From assembly GCA_947627625.1 (NCBI GenBank), contig CANQWR010000002.1, positions 62,001 to 126,000 of the forward strand: 64,000 bases of DNA. Reading direction: 5' to 3'. Below the pieces are notes generated by a model, which saw only the letters and a list, made by a program, of their open reading frames with translations, was not told the origin of the DNA and ran no database searches. The stretch comes from an uncultured Ruminococcus sp. (lineage in GTDB: Bacteria > Bacillota > Clostridia > Oscillospirales > Ruminococcaceae). The position numbers and the translations under genes were made by a program. Positions 51,701 through 60,086 of the stretch are shown here, piece after piece. Positions within the stretch are counted from its first letter, which is position 1; the number at the start of each line of letters is the position of its first letter.

Positions 51701-53248
51701 ATAGTTGAAAAGCGGAGGATCTTGCGAATCGAGCGGAGGGAGCGGAATGTCCGAACCCATAGAGGCGATACCCTCCGAGCCGTTTTCAGCCATAGGGAGA
51801 ATACTGCCCGTTATCTCCTCATAGCTGTAACCGAAAGCCCTCTGTAGCTTTTCGAGTTCCTCATGCGTGTAGGACTGCACCGCCTTGTTGGGAATGTGCA
51901 GGTCGTGGAGGTGTACGAGATTGGAGTCGAGCCACTCACCGTAAGGCTGTCTGAGTGCATAGGAATTTTTAATTTCGTCATCGTCAATAAGACGTTTCTC
52001 TTTCAAGTCGGCGAGAAGCATTTTTCCGGGACGAAGTCTGTCTTTTTTGATAATTTTTTCGGGTGGAACGTCAATACAACCTGTCTCCGACGAGAGAATC
52101 AGGAAGCCGTCCGAAGTTATGCAGTACCTTGACGGTCTGAGACCGTTTCTGTCGAGGACAGCACCCATAAGTTCACCGTCCGAAAAGAGTATGGAAGCAG
52201 GACCGTCCCACGGTTCAATCATAGTTGCGTAGTACTGGTAGAAGTCATATTTTTCTTTTGAGATAGTCCTGTTGTTTTTCCACGGTTCGGGGATAGTCAC
52301 CATGACCGCAAGCGGGAGGGGCATTCCCGACATCACCATGAATTCGAGAGCGTTGTCAAGTCTTGCGGAGTCCGAACCCGATGCGTTCAGAGCGGGGAGA
52401 ATTTTGGACATATCGTCTTTGAGAGCCTCACAGTTCATGGTCTCCTCACGTGCAAGCATTTTGTCTGCATTGCCTGTGATGGTGTTGATTTCACCGTTGT
52501 GGACTATAAACCTGTTCGGGTGAGCCTTCTGCCAGCTCGGTTGAGTATTTGTTGAAAATCTTGAGTGAACCATAGCTATTGCGGAAATAAATTCGTCGGA
52601 CTGCAAATCGCAGTAGAATTTTCTAAGTTCGTGAACGAGGAACATTCCCTTGTATACAATGGTACGGCTTGACAGCGAGCAGACGTAAGTATTTTCGTTT
52701 GCGTGTTCAAAGACTCTCCTTGCAATGTAGAGTTTTCTGTCAAATTCAAGCCCCTTTTCGCAGTCTGTCGGGCGTTTCACAAAGCCCTGCATAATGCACG
52801 GCATACTGTCGAAAGCTTTCTGACCGAGAATTTCGGGTACAGACGGAACTTCCCTCCAGCCGAGAAATTCGAGACCGTGCTTTTTGGTTATTATTTCAAA
52901 CATTTTTTTAGCCTGATTGCGTTTGAGTTCGTTTTGCGGGAAAAAGAACATACCAATGCCGAAATCGCCCTCACCGCCTATGTCGAAACCGAGTTTTTCG
53001 GTCTCTTTTCTGAAAAATTCCGTGGGGATCTGTGTGAGAATGCCGACACCGTCACCCGTTTTTCCCTCAGCGTCCTTACCTGCTCTGTGTTCGAGATTTT
53101 CGACTATGGTCAGTGCATCGCCGACAACTTTTCTTGATTTTATACCGTTTATATTGACAACAGCTCCGATACCGCAGTTATCGTGTTCAAATTCGGGTCT
53201 GTAAAGACCTGTACGCTGAAACGGAGCATCTGTTCTGAAATTGTCCAT
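48719..53248 (-). CDS. gltB: Glutamate synthase large subunit
   Basis: 1509 residues, full length. It makes two glutamates from 2-oxoglutarate and glutamine. A 24-residue propeptide precedes nucleophile Cys25 (EHDNCGIGAVV) of the Ntn glutaminase domain. The central domain follows, then the FMN-binding barrel (PGEGGHLPSGKVYPWIAKTR, ISGYDGGTGAAPKSSI) with the 3Fe-4S cysteines in VMMRVCNLDTCPMGIATQ. The C-terminal beta-helix has GATSGKAFINGIAGERF. ATG after AAAGGAGA. No clear promoter found. With GlnN it completes the GS-GOGAT route. Confidence 0.97.
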   Translation of the reverse strand: MDNFRTDAPFQRTGLYRPEFEHDNCGIGAVVNINGIKSRKVVGDALTIVENLEHRAGKDAEGKTGDGVGILTQIPTEFFRKETEKLGFDIGGEGDFGIGMFFFPQNELKRNQAKKMFEIITKKHGLEFLGWREVPSVPEILGQKAFDSMPCIMQGFVKRPTDCEKGLEFDRKLYIARRVFEHANENTYVCSLSSRTIVYKGMFLVHELRKFYCDLQSDEFISAIAMVHSRFSTNTQPSWQKAHPNRFIVHNGEINTITGNADKMLAREETMNCEALKDDMSKILPALNASGSDSARLDNALEFMVMSGMPLPLAVMVTIPEPWKNNRTISKEKYDFYQYYATMIEPWDGPASILFSDGELMGAVLDRNGLRPSRYCITSDGFLILSSETGCIDVPPEKIIKKDRLRPGKMLLADLKEKRLIDDDEIKNSYALRQPYGEWLDSNLVHLHDLHIPNKAVQSYTHEELEKLQRAFGYSYEEITGSILPMAENGSEGIASMGSDIPLPPLDSQDPPLFNYFRQLFAQVTNPPFDAIREEIVTDTSMYIGKDGNILEEKPENCHVLKVANPILTSTDMLKIKNMKEDGLKTAVIPITYYIGTSLEKAIERLFLEADKAYHDGASILILTDRDVDEYSAAIPSLLAVSALQQHLVSTKKRTAVAIILESAEPREVHHFATLLGYGACAVNPYLAQETIRDLINTGMLDKDFYAAETDYNNAVLHGIVKIASKMGISTIQSYQGSKLFEAVGISEKVTNRYFKGTVSRIGGITLKDISHRTEKLHTSAFDPLGLSVNREIGSSGSHKLRSGKSDHLYTPETIHLLQEAVRTGDYSTYKEYSDCINREDNTLTLRSLLDFRFDENGGIPIEEVESVESICHRFKTGAMSYGSISQEAHECMAVAMNSIGGKSNSGEGGESPERLKSDKCSAIKQVASGRFGVTSEYLVSAKEIQIKMAQGAKPGEGGHLPSGKVYPWIAKTRHSTAGVGLISPPPHHDIYSIEDLAQLIYDLKNANKNARISVKLVSEAGVGTVSAGVAKAGAQVILISGYDGGTGAAPKSSIYNAGLPWELGVAEAHQSLIMNGLRSRVIIETDGKLMTGRDVLVACLLGAEEFGFATAPLVAMGCVMMRVCNLDTCPMGIATQNPELRKRFRGKPEYVVNFMHFVAQELREYMAKLGIRTVDELVGRTDLLYKKSESGNIDFSEILCRELNTEKQHFTPDDVYDFELEKTVDESVITKKLSSALKHKTKKIIDIDVKNTDRTLGTLFGAEITRKYGDSSLEDDTFTVRCHGSGGQSFGAFIPKGLTLELEGDSNDYFGKGLSGGKLVLYPPKNSGFKPEENIIVGNVALYGATSGKAFINGIAGERFCVRNSGAIAVCEGVGDHGCEYMTGGRVVVLGKTGKNFAAGMSGGIAYVLDENRDLYMKLNKSLVSLESLTNKYDILELKNMIQEHFDATGSEKARRILENFEKYITGFKKIMPHDYAKIQSTILALEEKGMNSEQAEIEAFYIRTNNQ

Positions 53249-53336
53249 AAATTCGGTCTCCTTTCTATATTGGATTTCTTGCGTAATTTTTTTGGACGGG
53301 GCGTTGCCCTCTGAACCCCAAATAAAAGCAGTAGAC

Positions 53337-53585
53337 TATCATGGGGGGTTCGGGGGGATACTTCCCCCCGACGGGGGTTTGGGGGCAGAGCCCCCAATGG
53401 GGGTTCAGGGGGCGAAGCCCCCTGCCCCTTAGATTTCAAACAGGGGGGTTGGGGGGCGTAGCCCCCCAACAGCCCACAAATTAAAATCTCTAAAAAAATA
53501 TAATTTTAATAAAATTATTTTTTGGGCGGAAGCCCCCTGCCCCTTAGATTTCAAACAGGGGGTTCAGTGGGCGAAGCCCCCAACA
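53337..53585 (+). repeat. GC-rich repeat, locus 13, with AT module
   Basis: Forward core from CAGTAGACTATCATGG to about 53432, then GGGGGGCGTAGCCCCCC, an AT-rich palindrome (AAAAAATATAATTTTAAT, about 53490-53525), and a further hairpin pair to 53585. This and the following terminator fill the 527 bp upstream of gltB. Confidence 0.87.
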
Positions 53586-53623
53586 CTCCATAAACAATTA
53601 CGCAAAAAATCTGATGGTAAAAT

Positions 53624-53666
53624 AAAAACGTCCGCACAGGGGCATAGAGAGCCTTTGTGCGAACGT
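53624..53666 (-). terminator. Rho-independent terminator of the glgA2-HAD transcript
   Basis: On the minus strand ACGTTCGCACAAAGGC (53666-53651) pairs with GCCCCTGTGCGGACGT (53643-53628), followed by TTTTTATTTT. It lies 110 bp beyond the small ORF. Confidence 0.85.
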
Positions 53667-53775
53667 CATTGTTCATAGATATTCTATCACACGGATCGAA
53701 AAAAGTCAAGTCAAAAAAAGCAATTTGTACAGAATAAATAATTTATATAATGATTTTCCCTGATTTCTGTGCATA

Positions 53776-54030
53776 TCAGCCATTCAGACAGGCGTTTTCA
53801 AGCCATTTTTTCATTTCGGCAAGACCGTTTTCGGAGCGTTCAAACTCCTCAGACTTTTCTATTTCGGCTTTTTCGGAACAAAGTCTGCCGTGCCAGACGA
53901 GACAGGTGAACTTCTCACCTGTTATTATTTTGTATGCGAAGTCCCCTCTGCTCCCCGAGTAGTCGTTTCCCGAGTTGAAATATTGGAATTTCGGCAGACA
54001 GAAAATCTCCCTGTTGTCGCTGTCGCTCAA
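53776..54030 (-). CDS. Small hypothetical protein coupled to the HAD gene
   Basis: About 84 residues from TTG 54030, which overlaps the HAD stop as TTGA with AGAGAGGTG upstream; a GTG at 54039 is in frame but collides with that site. It contains CLPKFQYFNSGNDYSGSRGD, then TGEKFTCLVWHGRLC and a C-terminal Glu/Lys-rich helix. Cysteines and aromatics suggest a small folded domain, but I recognise no family. Supported as real by its codon structure, the coupled start and the terminator downstream. Confidence 0.6.
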   Translation of the reverse strand: MSDSDNREIFCLPKFQYFNSGNDYSGSRGDFAYKIITGEKFTCLVWHGRLCSEKAEIEKSEEFERSENGLAEMKKWLENACLNG

Positions 54031-54728
54031 GACGGACACCTCTCTCTGAAATAATTTACGGACTCTCCGAGGTCTTTGTAAACGCCCGACAGCATGGGAA
54101 TTATTTCACTGTCGGGTTGGGTGAGGTCGGGGATCATTATGACCTGACAGCCTGCCGTGTACGCCGATTTTATGCCGTTGGGGGAGTCCTCAAAGGCGGT
54201 ACACTCACAGGGCTGAAGACCGAGTTCACGGCAAGCCGTTATATAAATATCGGGTTCGGGCTTTCCGTTTTCAATCATGTCACCGCAGATAACGGACTCA
54301 AAGCAACTTGATATACCGACTTTTTCGAGGAGGTCGAGAGTTCTCTCACGCCTTGTAGCGGTCGCAACAGCCCTCTTGATACCGTGTTCCCCGAGGTAGT
54401 CAAGGAGAGTAAAAAGCCCCTTTTTTACCTCAAAGCCGTTTTCGTCAATATATTTGTCCATAATTTCAATACGGCGTTTTCTTATTTTGTCAAAGGGGAA
54501 GTCCTCCCCGAAAAGCGACTTAAGCAGGGGTACGGAGTATTTTCTTGAAAGACTTCTTATATTCAGAACGTGTTCAACGGTCATATTATAGCCGTAGAAC
54601 GCCGAAGCCTCACGCCAGAAACGCAGGAAGAGTTTTTCGGTGTCGAACATAAGACCGTCCATGTCAAAGACCGCACCCCTGACAGCAGAGTCCGCTTTAT
54701 TCTCCGAAATTACCAGCTCACGAGCCAA
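54027..54728 (-). CDS. HAD-superfamily phosphatase, beta-phosphoglucomutase-like
   Basis: 233 residues. HAD motif I VFDMDGLMFDTE (nucleophile D22, D24), motif II in RAVATATRR (Thr), motif III Lys in ENGKPEPDIY, motif IV in AFEDSPNGIKSA. The helical cap after motif I puts it in the beta-phosphoglucomutase/phosphatase subfamily. Substrate likely a small sugar phosphate. Its start lies 19 bases inside the end of glgA2, so it is coupled to glycogen synthesis. Confidence 0.85.
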   Translation of the reverse strand: MARELVISENKADSAVRGAVFDMDGLMFDTEKLFLRFWREASAFYGYNMTVEHVLNIRSLSRKYSVPLLKSLFGEDFPFDKIRKRRIEIMDKYIDENGFEVKKGLFTLLDYLGEHGIKRAVATATRRERTLDLLEKVGISSCFESVICGDMIENGKPEPDIYITACRELGLQPCECTAFEDSPNGIKSAYTAGCQVIMIPDLTQPDSEIIPMLSGVYKDLGESVNYFRERCPS

Positions 54729-56164
54729 CTGTACATACCTTCATACTGTCTTGCGGAGCTGTTCCACGAGAAGTCTGTCTCCATACCCCTCTGTACCATT
54801 TTATCCCACTCTCCACGGTGGTTAAAGAAGATGTGTTTGGAGTAGTTTATAACGCCGAGCATTTCCTCACCGTTGTAATTTGCGAACGAGAAGCCTGTAC
54901 CCGTGCCGTCAAATTCGTTGTAGGGCTGGACGGTGTCTTTAAGACCGCCTGTCTCACGGACAATCGGGACAGTGCCGTATCTGAGAGAGATAAGCTGTGT
55001 AAGACCACAGGGTTCAAAGAGTGACGGCATAAGCATAGCATCGGCAGCGGCGTAGAGTTTGTGTGCAAGGTCGTCGGAGTAGAGAATATTTGCGGAAACT
55101 CTTTCGGGGTACTTCCACTGATAGTGTTTGAACATATTCTCATAGCGGGGGTCTCCCGTGCCGATTACGACAAATTGTGTATTTTCGTCGCATATCCTCT
55201 CTATAGTGTAGTTTACAAGGTCAAGACCCTTCTGGTCTGTAAGACGTGAGATTATAGCCATCATGAACTTGCCCTCGTCCACGGGCAGACCAAGCTGTTC
55301 TTGGAGTTTCCTCTTGTTTTCGGCTTTTTTCTTTTTGAAATCCTTTGAGGAGTACTTTGCAAAAATCTTCTTGTCATCGTCAGGGTTGAAGACTTTGTAG
55401 TCTATGCCGTTCACAATTCCCCTCAGTGAAGCAGACCTTGCACGGAGCAGACCGTCAAGCTGTTCGCCGTAGAACGGGAATTTTATCTCCTCGGCGTAGG
55501 TCTCCGAGACGGTTGTTATATAGTCCGCATAGACAAGACCGCCTTTGAGCATATTTGCATCCTTGTGAAATTCGAGTTTGTCGGGCGTGAACATATAGTC
55601 GGGAAGTGCCGTGAAGTACTTGAGAGTCTTTATATCCCAGACACCTTGGAATTTCAGGTTGTGTATTGTCATGATAGTCTTGGTGGAACTGTAGAACGGA
55701 TGAGTTGCAAAAGTTGAGTGCATAAAGACGGGGATAAGGGAGGCTTGCCAGTCGTGGCAGTGGATTATGTCGGGACGGAATCCGACAACGGGCATTATAG
55801 CGAGTACGGCTTTGCAGAAGAAAGTGAAACGCTCTATGTCCCATTTGAGGTCGGAGGAGTAGGGTGTGTCGCACTTGAAGTAGTACTCATTGTCGACGAA
55901 GTAGAATTTAATTCCCTCGTATTCGTACTCCATTATGCCGACGTGGACGTTGTCCTTTTTCATACCGTAGTCCATGTAAAAGTGAGTGATGTAGCGGAAG
56001 TTGTCCCTGAACTTTGCGGGTATGCAGGTGTAGTAGGGGATTATCACTCTGACATCGAACTCGGACTTGTTCAGATACTGTGGCAGTGCACCCACAACGT
56101 CGGCAAGACCGCCTGTCTTGACGAACGGAACGCACTCCGAAGCAGCGAAAAGGATATTTTTCAT
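54710..56164 (-). CDS. glgA: Glycogen synthase (ADP-glucose type), copy 2
   Basis: 484 residues from ATG 56164, preceded by AAGGAGC; the longer frame to 56209 is unsupported. GT5 features: MKNILFAASECVPFVKTGGLADVVGALPQYL region with the standard KTGG loop, and SLFEPCGLTQLISLRYGTVPIVRETGGL at the end (conserved Glu of EPCG). It is divergent from copy 1 (7554-8960), which has ASGG in place of KTGG. First of three overlapping genes with the HAD phosphatase and a small ORF. Confidence 0.93.
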   Translation of the reverse strand: MKNILFAASECVPFVKTGGLADVVGALPQYLNKSEFDVRVIIPYYTCIPAKFRDNFRYITHFYMDYGMKKDNVHVGIMEYEYEGIKFYFVDNEYYFKCDTPYSSDLKWDIERFTFFCKAVLAIMPVVGFRPDIIHCHDWQASLIPVFMHSTFATHPFYSSTKTIMTIHNLKFQGVWDIKTLKYFTALPDYMFTPDKLEFHKDANMLKGGLVYADYITTVSETYAEEIKFPFYGEQLDGLLRARSASLRGIVNGIDYKVFNPDDDKKIFAKYSSKDFKKKKAENKRKLQEQLGLPVDEGKFMMAIISRLTDQKGLDLVNYTIERICDENTQFVVIGTGDPRYENMFKHYQWKYPERVSANILYSDDLAHKLYAAADAMLMPSLFEPCGLTQLISLRYGTVPIVRETGGLKDTVQPYNEFDGTGTGFSFANYNGEEMLGVINYSKHIFFNHRGEWDKMVQRGMETDFSWNSSARQYEGMYSWLVSW

Positions 56165-56325
56165 ATAGAGAATCAGCTCCTTAAATTTAATACATATACA
56201 ATATATCACAAAATTTTCAAAAAGTCAAGGCTTTTTTTGTGAAATAAGTTTTGTTAAATTATAATTTATAATGTTTTACGGCATTGGAAGTTGCCCCTCA
56301 AGTTTCAAAATTAAAACAGTAGAAT

Positions 56326-56590
56326 ATCACGGGGGGTTCGGGGGGATACTTCCTCCCAGACCTCCCGTAATTATTTCCATAGAGGAAACACCCCCCGCCC
56401 CATGATGGAAACTCAAACGGTTTTGCTTATACTTGAATAGTAAAAAAGGGAACGATAAGGGGCAGGGGGCTTTGCCCCCAACCCCCGCTGGGGGGAGATT
56501 TGAAAATGGGGACACCCCATACCCCGCCCCCAGACCCCCCATAATTATTTCCACAGGGGAAACATCTCCCGCCCCTGTCGTTCCATTAAA
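56326..56590. repeat. GC-rich repeat, locus 14 (two opposed variant copies)
   Basis: A truncated forward copy (TATCACGGGGGGTTCGG, 56326-56410, with TTATTTCCATAGAGGAAAC) is followed by the 11-mer ACTTGAATAGT (56431-56441) and then a reverse copy (56447-56590) with the GGGGACACCCCATACCCCGC variant centre. Fills most of the 516 bp between divergent glgA2 and spoIIIAA. Confidence 0.85.
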
Positions 56591-56630
56591 AAAGTCTCCA
56601 AAAAAATCCACGGTCGTTTTTCTTAAAGAG

Positions 56631-56659
56631 GTCTATATAAAAAACAGACTGAATATACT
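56631..56659 (+). promoter_or_regulatory. Candidate sigma-E promoter of spoIIIA
   Basis: GTCTATAT (56631-56638), 13 bases, AATATACT (56652-56659). This resembles the sigma-E pattern (GTCATATT, 13-15 bases, CATACAAT). In B. subtilis spoIIIA is a sigma-E operon. The start codon is only 22 bases downstream, so the leader would be very short. Confidence 0.45.
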
Positions 56660-56680
56660 CTGAAAAAGAGGTGTTTTGCA

Positions 56681-57595
56681 GTGCAGAGGTGTACAAGCTA
56701 TGAAGTTGTGGCGGGACATGTCCCCGAGAGGGTGAGAAGTGCCATGATGAAAGTTGATAGGGCAGGCGTTGAAAAGCTTAGTGAAGTAAGACTTAGAAGC
56801 GGACGTGCTGTCAGCTATGTGTTTCCTGAAAAAATAAAATTTCTTACTGTCAGGGGACAGCTGACGGACAACCCCGAGAGTGCGGAATGCCTTGTAGTAA
56901 GAGCTTGCGATATATCGGAGTGCGTGAGTATGCTGTCGCACTACTCTCTACATAGCTGTGAGAGACAGCTGAAAGAGGGCTGTTTTGTACTGAAAAACGG
57001 TGTGCGTGCGGGAGTTTCGGGGACGTATTCGGCGGGGACTCACATTCTCAGAGACTTCACGGGCGTAAATTTCAGAATATCGAGGGAGGTGAGAGGGTGT
57101 GCGGACAAAATTTTCACAAGTGCAGGACTTGCAAGTATAATTATTGCGGGGGAGGTAAATTCGGGAAAGACAACGGTCCTGAGAGATATTTGCAGGGTTT
57201 TCGGGAGATATTTCAAAATTTCCCTTATAGACACAACGGGAGAGATTTCTTTTCAGGAGGGCGGTGAGGTGACGAGCGATATTGGAGTTATGACAGACGT
57301 GATATGCGGAACGGACAGGGCTGACGGAATAAAGACTGCCCTTAAAACGCTCTCCCCCGATATAATAGTCTGTGACGAAATTTCAAGCGAGGAGGACGTT
57401 TTCGCTATAATCGGGGGAATCGGGAGTGGTGCGAGATTTATAGCATCGGTACACGCAGGAAGTTTTCAGGACTTGCTCAAAAGGGACGTAAGCCGCAAAT
57501 TGATTTCTGCCTGTGCATTTGACTGTGCGGTGATACTCAAAGGCAGGGAATACCCCGCCGAAATTGCGGAGATAAGAAATATTAAAAATGATTAG
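56681..57595 (+). CDS. spoIIIAA: Stage III sporulation protein AA (ATPase)
   Basis: 304 residues, GTG start after AAGAGGTG. Secretion-type ATPase of the mother-cell side of the SpoIIIA-SpoIIQ channel. Walker A IIAGEVNSGKTTVLRD, then LIDTTGEIS and Walker B-like DIIVCDEISSEED. FRISREVRGCADKIF is typical of the family. It is the first gene of the spoIIIA cluster, but here spoIIIAE and not spoIIIAB comes next, after a 399-bp repeat-filled gap. Confidence 0.94.
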   Translation: MQRCTSYEVVAGHVPERVRSAMMKVDRAGVEKLSEVRLRSGRAVSYVFPEKIKFLTVRGQLTDNPESAECLVVRACDISECVSMLSHYSLHSCERQLKEGCFVLKNGVRAGVSGTYSAGTHILRDFTGVNFRISREVRGCADKIFTSAGLASIIIAGEVNSGKTTVLRDICRVFGRYFKISLIDTTGEISFQEGGEVTSDIGVMTDVICGTDRADGIKTALKTLSPDIIVCDEISSEEDVFAIIGGIGSGARFIASVHAGSFQDLLKRDVSRKLISACAFDCAVILKGREYPAEIAEIRNIKND

Positions 57596-57599
57596 CGTG

Positions 57600-57940
57600 T
57601 GGGGTTTTGTGGGGGACGTTGCCCCCACACCCCCTACCAAAGGGGGAAACCCCCTTTGGAAACCCGTGATTATATATTTTTAGTTCTGCGACTATTCAAG
57701 TAACAGTAAACTTGCCTAAGCCTATCATGGGGGGTTCGGGGGGATGCTTCCCCCCGACGGGGGTTTGGGGGCAGAGCCCCCAATGGGGGTTCAGGGGGCG
57801 AAGCCCCCTGCCTTCTATCATTCTAAGGGGGCTTGGGGGGCAACGCCCCCCAACAGTCCACAAAAAAATTCTAAAAAAATATAATTTTAAGAAAATTATT
57901 TTTTGGGGTTTGGGGGCGTAGCCCCCAATAAGGGTACGTG
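57600..57940. repeat. GC-rich repeat, locus 15
   Basis: Left: CCAAAGGGGG/CCCCCTTTGG module (57637-57658), AACCCGTGATTATATA and the 11-mer ACTATTCAAGT (57691-57701). Right: full forward core (57722-57830), a second short hairpin (GGGGGGCAACGCCCCCC) and an AT-rich palindrome (57870-57903), ending near 57940. Lies inside the spoIIIA cluster, between AA and AE. Confidence 0.88.
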
Positions 57941-57994
57941 GGAATAGTTTCCCAAATCCGCAAGTCATGAATAAATAACACTAAGGAAAGAGAA

Positions 57995-59110
57995 ATGAAA
58001 AAGATTTTTACTGCAACAGGTTTTTTGATAGCCGTAATAATTATGATATTTACATATCTTGTCTGTGAACCGTCTGTGTGCAGGGCTTATGGTGAGACGG
58101 AAAATGACGCTCGGGACGAGATAGACTCTCTGCTTGACGATATTCTCTCCGAATACGACATCGGCTACAGTTCGGGAGAACTCTCGGAAATCTCACTCGG
58201 AAATATAGTGGATTACATAAAGGAGTACGCAGTTTCAAGGCTGTATGCACCCCTTAAAATGCTGGGGAGTATTCTGGTTATAACAATTTTCACGTCTGTG
58301 ATAAAGAGTTTCGGGGAGATTTCCCAAAGCCGTGAACAGAGCAGTCTGTGCGACATGGTGAGCGTTATGACGGCGGTGACGGTCATACTGCCACAGATGA
58401 CGGAGGTTTGTGAGAGAGCGGGAAACACGGTCGAGAGGACTTCCGGGTTTATAGCGGTGTTTGTGCCTGTTTTCACGGGAATATCGGTGTTTTGCGGAGG
58501 TCTGACCTCGGCGGGATTTTACAATATTATGATACTTGCAGGTTCGGAATTATTTGTGTCACTGTCGGGCAAATACCTTATGCCTGTTTTGAGTATGACA
58601 ACGGTACTCGGAATAACGGACAGCATTTTTCCGCAGAGCAGTACGGAAAATCTTGTGAAATTCCTGAAAAAACTGGTAACATGGGGGATAAGTGTCACAA
58701 TGACACTCTTCACGGGTTTTGTGTCTTTGAAGTGTACTGTCACGGGAAAAGCGGACAGTTTCGCCTCAAAGACGGCAAAATTCATAATATCGGGAGCAGT
58801 ACCGATAGTTGGGGGAGCTGTTTCGGATGCGTACTCGGCAGTGAGGGGGAGTTTTGACGTAATACGCTGTACAGCGGGTGCAGTCGGAGTGACAGCGGTG
58901 CTTCTGATAGTCCTCCCGCCGCTTATAGAGCTGACAATATTCAGGCTTGTCATGTGGACGGGTACGGCATTTGGGGGACTTCTCTCGGCAGAACCGATTG
59001 TGAAGTTAGTCAAGAGTTTTGATGCAGGGCTTGCGATAGTACAGTGTGTGCTTGTGTGTTATGCAGTGATGTTTGTACTGTGTTCGGCGATATTGCTGAA
59101 CAGTTTTTAG
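57995..59110 (+). CDS. spoIIIAE: Stage III sporulation protein AE
   Basis: 371 residues with a signal-like N-terminus and about seven later hydrophobic segments. PLKMLGSILVITIFTSVIKS and SVMTAVTVILPQMTEVCERA are the conserved SpoIIIAE blocks. An integral membrane part of the forespore feeding channel. ATG after AAGGAAAG. In B. subtilis and most Clostridia this gene follows spoIIIAD; here it lies between AA and AB. Confidence 0.92.
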   Translation: MKKIFTATGFLIAVIIMIFTYLVCEPSVCRAYGETENDARDEIDSLLDDILSEYDIGYSSGELSEISLGNIVDYIKEYAVSRLYAPLKMLGSILVITIFTSVIKSFGEISQSREQSSLCDMVSVMTAVTVILPQMTEVCERAGNTVERTSGFIAVFVPVFTGISVFCGGLTSAGFYNIMILAGSELFVSLSGKYLMPVLSMTTVLGITDSIFPQSSTENLVKFLKKLVTWGISVTMTLFTGFVSLKCTVTGKADSFASKTAKFIISGAVPIVGGAVSDAYSAVRGSFDVIRCTAGAVGVTAVLLIVLPPLIELTIFRLVMWTGTAFGGLLSAEPIVKLVKSFDAGLAIVQCVLVCYAVMFVLCSAILLNSF

Positions 59111-59187
59111 AAATTGTTTTTTAGTGGGGCTATACAGAGAGACATCCCATATACCGCCCCCGGATTCCCAAAATTAAAGTAGTGGAT

Positions 59188-59290
59188 TATCACGGGGGGT
59201 TCGGGGGGATACTTCCCCCCGACGGGGGTTTGGGGGCAGAGCCCCCAATGGGGGTTCAGGGGGCAACGCCCCTGCCTCTAATCGTTCTAA
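59188..59290 (+). repeat. GC-rich multi-hairpin repeat, locus 16
   Basis: Complete forward core with flank AGTAGTGGATTATCACGG and right end CTAATCGTTCTAA; the last hairpin has one arm shortened (GGGGGCAACGCCCC). Between spoIIIAE and spoIIIAB. Confidence 0.9.
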
Positions 59291-59327
59291 AATAAAATAA
59301 ATTACAGTTCAGGAGGAGGGATAAATC

Positions 59328-59831
59328 TTGATACTAAGAATTATTTCAGCAGTAATGTTCACTCTTGCAGGCGGGTTGACAGGGGCTTTGAAGTCCGCAA
59401 ATTTAAGAAAAAAAGTGTGTGTTTGCAGAGAAATCGAGACAATGCTTGATAAAATAATATTTTTAATCAGATATAATTCGCCCGATGTCTATTCGATATG
59501 TACGCAGTTGAAAAAATGCGGATTTGAGTACATAGAATTTGTGGAGAAACTGCCCGAGGAGTTCAGGTGCGGGGAGGATTTTCACGCTATATGGGGAAGT
59601 CTTGCAGAGGGTGACACGGTTCTGAATGGAGAGGAGTTGGAGACCGTAAAGAGAATAGGCACTCTTATCGGAACAGCGGACACTTTCAGCACATTAAATT
59701 CCCTTGAAGTTATAAGGGAGGAGCTTGTTTTGCTCAGAAGATTGCGTGAGGAGGAGTGTGCAAAAAAGGGGAGAGTTTACAGGAGTTGCGGGGTACTTAT
59801 CGGAGCTATGACAGGGATAATGATTTTGTGA
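59328..59831 (+). CDS. spoIIIAB: Stage III sporulation protein AB
   Basis: 167 residues, TTG start 7 bases after AGGAGGAGG. One N-terminal membrane segment, a helical middle (CREIETMLDKIIFLIRYNS, LRRLREEECAKKGRVYRS) and a C-terminal hydrophobic segment (CGVLIGAMTGIMIL). Resembles GspF-like platform proteins of secretion systems. Followed by spoIIIAC. Confidence 0.9.
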   Translation: MILRIISAVMFTLAGGLTGALKSANLRKKVCVCREIETMLDKIIFLIRYNSPDVYSICTQLKKCGFEYIEFVEKLPEEFRCGEDFHAIWGSLAEGDTVLNGEELETVKRIGTLIGTADTFSTLNSLEVIREELVLLRRLREEECAKKGRVYRSCGVLIGAMTGIMIL

Positions 59832-59888
59832 TTATGAATTATTAAATAAATTATATTATAAATTATAATAAAAAGGCGGTGGAGTTGC

Positions 59889-60086
59889 GTGGACATAGAC
59901 CTGATTTTCAAGATAGCGGGGACGGGAATAATAGTTGCAGTATTGAATCTCGTGCTGAAGCGTGCGGAGAGGGAGGAGCAGGCAATGATGACTACTCTTG
60001 CGGGACTTATAGTTGTACTGGTGATAATAGTTCAGGAGATAGGAAGTCTTTTTGACACGGTAAAGACGGTGTTCGGGCTGTGGTAG
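59889..60086 (+). CDS. spoIIIAC: Stage III sporulation protein AC
   Basis: 65 residues, GTG start after GGCGGTGGAG. Two membrane helices (IFKIAGTGIIVAVLNLVL and LAGLIVVLVIIVQEIGSLF). Length and sequence are typical. It overlaps spoIIIAD by 7 bases. Confidence 0.92.
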   Translation: MDIDLIFKIAGTGIIVAVLNLVLKRAEREEQAMMTTLAGLIVVLVIIVQEIGSLFDTVKTVFGLW

